This document shows, in pieces, positions 6,042 to 6,980 of a DNA stretch of 6,980 bases (positions are counted from its first letter, which is position 1; the number at the start of each line of letters is the position of its first letter). Source of the DNA: an uncultured Verrucomicrobiota bacterium (GTDB lineage Bacteria > Verrucomicrobiota > Kiritimatiellia > RFP12 > UBA1067); NCBI GenBank assembly GCA_946543025.1, contig CAMNLN010000187.1:1-6980 (forward strand). Direction: 5' to 3'. A model generated the notes under the pieces. It did not search any database. It was not told the DNA's origin and saw only the letters and a program-made list of their open reading frames with translations. A program made the position numbers and the translations under genes.

Positions 6042-6980
6042 CTAGCCGTTGATCGCCTTGCGCGCGGCGGCCACCTGATCGATGGCGCGCAGGTTCTGCG
6101 CCTCGAACTTCGGAAGCGTAAATACCCACGGCGCGGTGAGGTAGCCGAGCAGACGGTCCTTCGAGAGGTTCGCCTCGCAGAACTCCACGGTCTTGCCGAA
6201 GTTCACGTCGTTGGACCAGTTCGAGCCGGTGGGGATCTGGTCGAAGCCGGCCTTGTCGAGGTCGACGTACGCCTGCACGCGGGCGCGTTGCTTGTTGGCG
6301 TCGTCGAGGGCGAAGGACTCGCCGTAGTACCAGTTGCTCTGGAGGACGCTCTTGGGCATGCGGGCGAGGAACTCCTGCGGGTGGTGCCAGTAGAAGTCGC
6401 TCCAGATCCACGGGCGGGAGCCGGCCGATTCGACCGTCTTTACGAAGAAGAGGAAGTCGTGCCACCAGAGCTCGCCCTGGCGTACGATCGAGTAGGCGTA
6501 CTTTCGCTGGTGGCCGGCCGTCTCCTCGTCGTAGCCGATGTGGAAGAAGCGGGGCTTGTCGAAGATTTCCGTCACCTCGCGGACAAGGTCGCCGCAGACG
6601 CGGTAGTAGTCGGGCGTGGAGACCATGCGCTCGTACTCCTTGAGCCAGGTGTCGTGGGCGGTGGAAAAGTTGAGCTTGGGAATCGGTTCGAGGCCAATCT
6701 TGCGCAGACGCGCGAGTTCGGCGCGGAAACGGTCGATCTCCCACGAGCCCTTGACGGCGAGCTCCGGATGGCTGGCGTATTTGAGCGCCTCGCCGAGGTC
6801 GATGAGGACGAGGTTCATGCCGGACTCGGCCATGTGCGCGGTGATGCGCCGCCAGACGCCCTCGTCGAAACGGAGGTGGTCGGCCTTGCAGACGAGCGAC
6901 AGCTCTTCCTCTCCCTTGTACGGTCCCCACGAGTCCACGGGCTGGTCGCTCCACATGTTCACGCCCATGTGGAAGAGTCC
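6042..6980 (-). CDS. GH20-like glycosidase barrel protein, 5' end beyond the window
   Basis: The reading frame is open to the right edge. The first Met codon inside the window (bases 6966-6968) is preceded in frame by Gly-Leu-Phe-His, so the true start, and any signal peptide, most likely lies outside. The visible 308 residues from that Met begin in a strand MGVNMW that looks like barrel strand 1. They continue through NLVLIDLGEALKY (52-64), then EPIPKLNFSTAHDTW (94-108), which parallels the IPE-D-PGH strand of GH20. Next comes FHIGYDEE (142-149), parallel to the GH20 HxGGDE motif. D147 and E148 are therefore the candidate catalytic pair (Asp orients the substrate acetamido group, Glu is the acid/base). 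GH20 enzymes remove beta-linked GlcNAc or GalNAc. No extra domain follows the barrel, and the protein stops soon after the last predicted strand and helix. Glycine replaced by tyrosine in GYDEE sets it apart from classical hexosaminidases, so the substrate may differ. It is convergent with gene 3. Confidence 0.85.
   Translation of the reverse strand, partial: GLFHMGVNMWSDQPVDSWGPYKGEEELSLVCKADHLRFDEGVWRRITAHMAESGMNLVLIDLGEALKYASHPELAVKGSWEIDRFRAELARLRKIGLEPIPKLNFSTAHDTWLKEYERMVSTPDYYRVCGDLVREVTEIFDKPRFFHIGYDEETAGHQRKYAYSIVRQGELWWHDFLFFVKTVESAGSRPWIWSDFYWHHPQEFLARMPKSVLQSNWYYGESFALDDANKQRARVQAYVDLDKAGFDQIPTGSNWSNDVNFGKTVEFCEANLSKDRLLGYLTAPWVFTLPKFEAQNLRAIDQVAAARKAING

Noticed and set aside
6034..6047. 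Short palindromes ACCGGT and GGCTAGCC between genes 3 and 4 as a terminator
   Set aside because: They leave no loop for a stable hairpin and have no adjacent T run on either strand.
1..6980. CRISPR array, tRNA, insertion sequence or tandem repeats
   Set aside because: No regularly spaced repeats, tRNA-like fold, transposase motif or terminal inverted repeats were seen; nearly all of the window is occupied by the four genes.

Overview
The window is GC-rich and almost fully coding. It holds three co-directional genes on the + strand and one gene on the - strand that runs off the right edge. All three + strand genes encode proteins with export signals, and all four proteins look like glycoside hydrolases or relatives of them. 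The mix of a DUF4838 protein, a stripped-down GH20-like barrel, a GH101/GH129/DUF5696-like protein and a divergent GH51, with high GC, suggests a carbohydrate-degrading bacterium of the PVC superphylum (Kiritimatiellota, Lentisphaerota or Verrucomicrobiota). This taxonomic placement is inference from family content; no marker gene is present.

Layout. Positions 1-43 are a short upstream region with an extended -10-like promoter element placed exactly where it would start transcription at the first base of gene 1. Gene 1 (44-1858) is a secreted, cysteine-rich putative TIM-barrel glycosidase. Gene 2 (1873-4134) is a DUF4838 protein with a carbohydrate-binding-like C-terminal domain and a possible lipoprotein signal. 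Gene 3 (4154-6034) is a recognisable but divergent GH51 alpha-L-arabinofuranosidase-like enzyme with an inserted carbohydrate-binding-like domain. The gaps between these genes are 14 and 19 nt, so they probably form one operon. Gene 4 (6042 to the right edge, - strand) is a GH20-like barrel protein. It converges on gene 3 with only 7 nt between the stop codons.

Together the genes read as part of a glycan-degradation locus acting outside the cytoplasm. The expected chemistries (furanosidase, alpha-N-acetylgalactosaminidase-like, hexosaminidase-like, and the unassigned DUF4838) would suit a decorated heteropolysaccharide or glycoprotein glycan, but the substrate cannot be read from the sequence. 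No transporter, regulator, sulfatase, mobile element, RNA gene or CRISPR array is visible. The most unusual points are the apparent leaderless promoter of gene 1 and the co-localisation of four poorly characterised glycosidase-type families.
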